A DNA stretch of 8,550 nt from Chromatiales bacterium. GTDB lineage: Bacteria > Pseudomonadota > Gammaproteobacteria > SZUA-140. Location: assembly GCA_031285245.1 (NCBI GenBank), contig JAITWN010000089.1, positions 1 through 8,550 on the forward strand, read 5' to 3'. The stretch's first letter is position 1; each line of letters begins with the position of its first letter. The notes under the pieces were generated by a model. The model ran no database searches. It was not told the DNA's origin and saw nothing but the letters and a program-made list of their open reading frames with translations. The position numbers and the translations under genes were made by a program. Of the stretch, positions 8,444-8,550 are shown piece by piece.

Positions 8444-8455
8444 CACGGCTATCAT
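8427..8455 (+). promoter_or_regulatory. Sigma70 promoter of the tRNA-Pro gene
   Basis: TTGACG (8427-8432) and TATCAT (8450-8455) are separated by exactly 17 bp, each matching consensus at five of six positions. The -35 lies within the last codons of the MFS gene, whose stop is at 8441-8443. The sequence just after the -10 is C-rich (TCCCCATCC), like the GC-rich discriminators of stringently controlled stable-RNA promoters. The predicted start near 8462 lies about 42 nt before the mature tRNA, leaving a 5' leader for RNase P to remove. Confidence 0.75.
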
Positions 8456-8503
8456 TCCCCATCCTCGCGCTAGTGGCGGGGAAAGTTGCGTCGCGGAAAC
8501 CCT

Positions 8504-8550
8504 CGGGGTATGGCGCAGTCTGGTAGCGCGCCAGCTTTGGGAGCTGGATG
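8504..8550 (+). tRNA. tRNA-Pro(UGG), 3' end cut by the window edge
   Basis: Visible are the 5' acceptor strand CGGGGTA (8504-8510), T8-G9, a D-stem GCGC/GCGC (8513-8516 with 8526-8529) enclosing a loop with the GG pair, and a perfect anticodon stem CCAGC/GCTGG (8531-8535 with 8543-8547). The anticodon loop TTTGGGA (8536-8542) places UGG at 8538-8540, so the tRNA is charged with proline and reads CCA, plus other CCN codons by wobble. The 5' base is C, as in bacterial tRNA-Pro. The sequence stops at about tRNA position 46, before the T-arm and the 3' acceptor strand. Confidence 0.95.

Noticed and set aside
8464..8482. Terminator for the MFS gene
   Set aside because: The stem CCTCGC/GCGGGG is followed by AAAGTTGCG on the plus strand, with no U-tract, and it sits downstream of a tRNA promoter where termination would block the tRNA.

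Overview
This window looks like ordinary chromosomal housekeeping DNA from a GC-rich proteobacterium, most likely a gammaproteobacterium. The protein families are close in length and motif content to the well-known Escherichia coli versions (EttA, PrmB, RimI, AroC). The prmB-aroC adjacency is also a familiar gammaproteobacterial arrangement. I cannot place it below class level from sequence reading alone. I found no mobile element, CRISPR array, phage gene or defence gene.

Layout from left to right. Positions 1-142 hold no gene I can name; this may be the 3' end of an upstream gene. A good sigma70-type promoter (143-171) is followed by a leader of about 290 nt that contains a short leucine-rich reading frame (195-311) of the kind used in amino-acid attenuation. 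Next comes leuA (469-2007), followed after only 3 nt by a family 4 uracil-DNA glycosylase (2011-2682) and then rimI (2730-3239). This apparent operon ends at a very strong intrinsic terminator (3259-3293). Converging on the terminator from the other side is ettA (minus strand, 3303-4976). A divergent intergenic region separates ettA from prmB (5098-5991), which is followed by aroC (6056-7162) and a 12-helix MFS transporter (7238-8443). The window ends inside a tRNA-Pro(UGG) gene (8504 onward), whose promoter overlaps the 3' end of the MFS gene.

Functionally, the window mixes amino-acid biosynthesis (leucine via LeuA, aromatics via AroC) with translation: RimI acetylates ribosomal protein S18, PrmB methylates ribosomal protein L3, EttA gates entry of ribosomes into elongation, and tRNA-Pro is an adaptor. 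The points most worth a second look are the leuA leader, with two overlapping leucine-rich frames and mutually exclusive RNA hairpins but no clear U-tract terminator, and the glycosylase, in which one of the four cysteines expected to hold the iron-sulfur cluster reads as serine. I do not see evidence for a wholly new multi-gene system.
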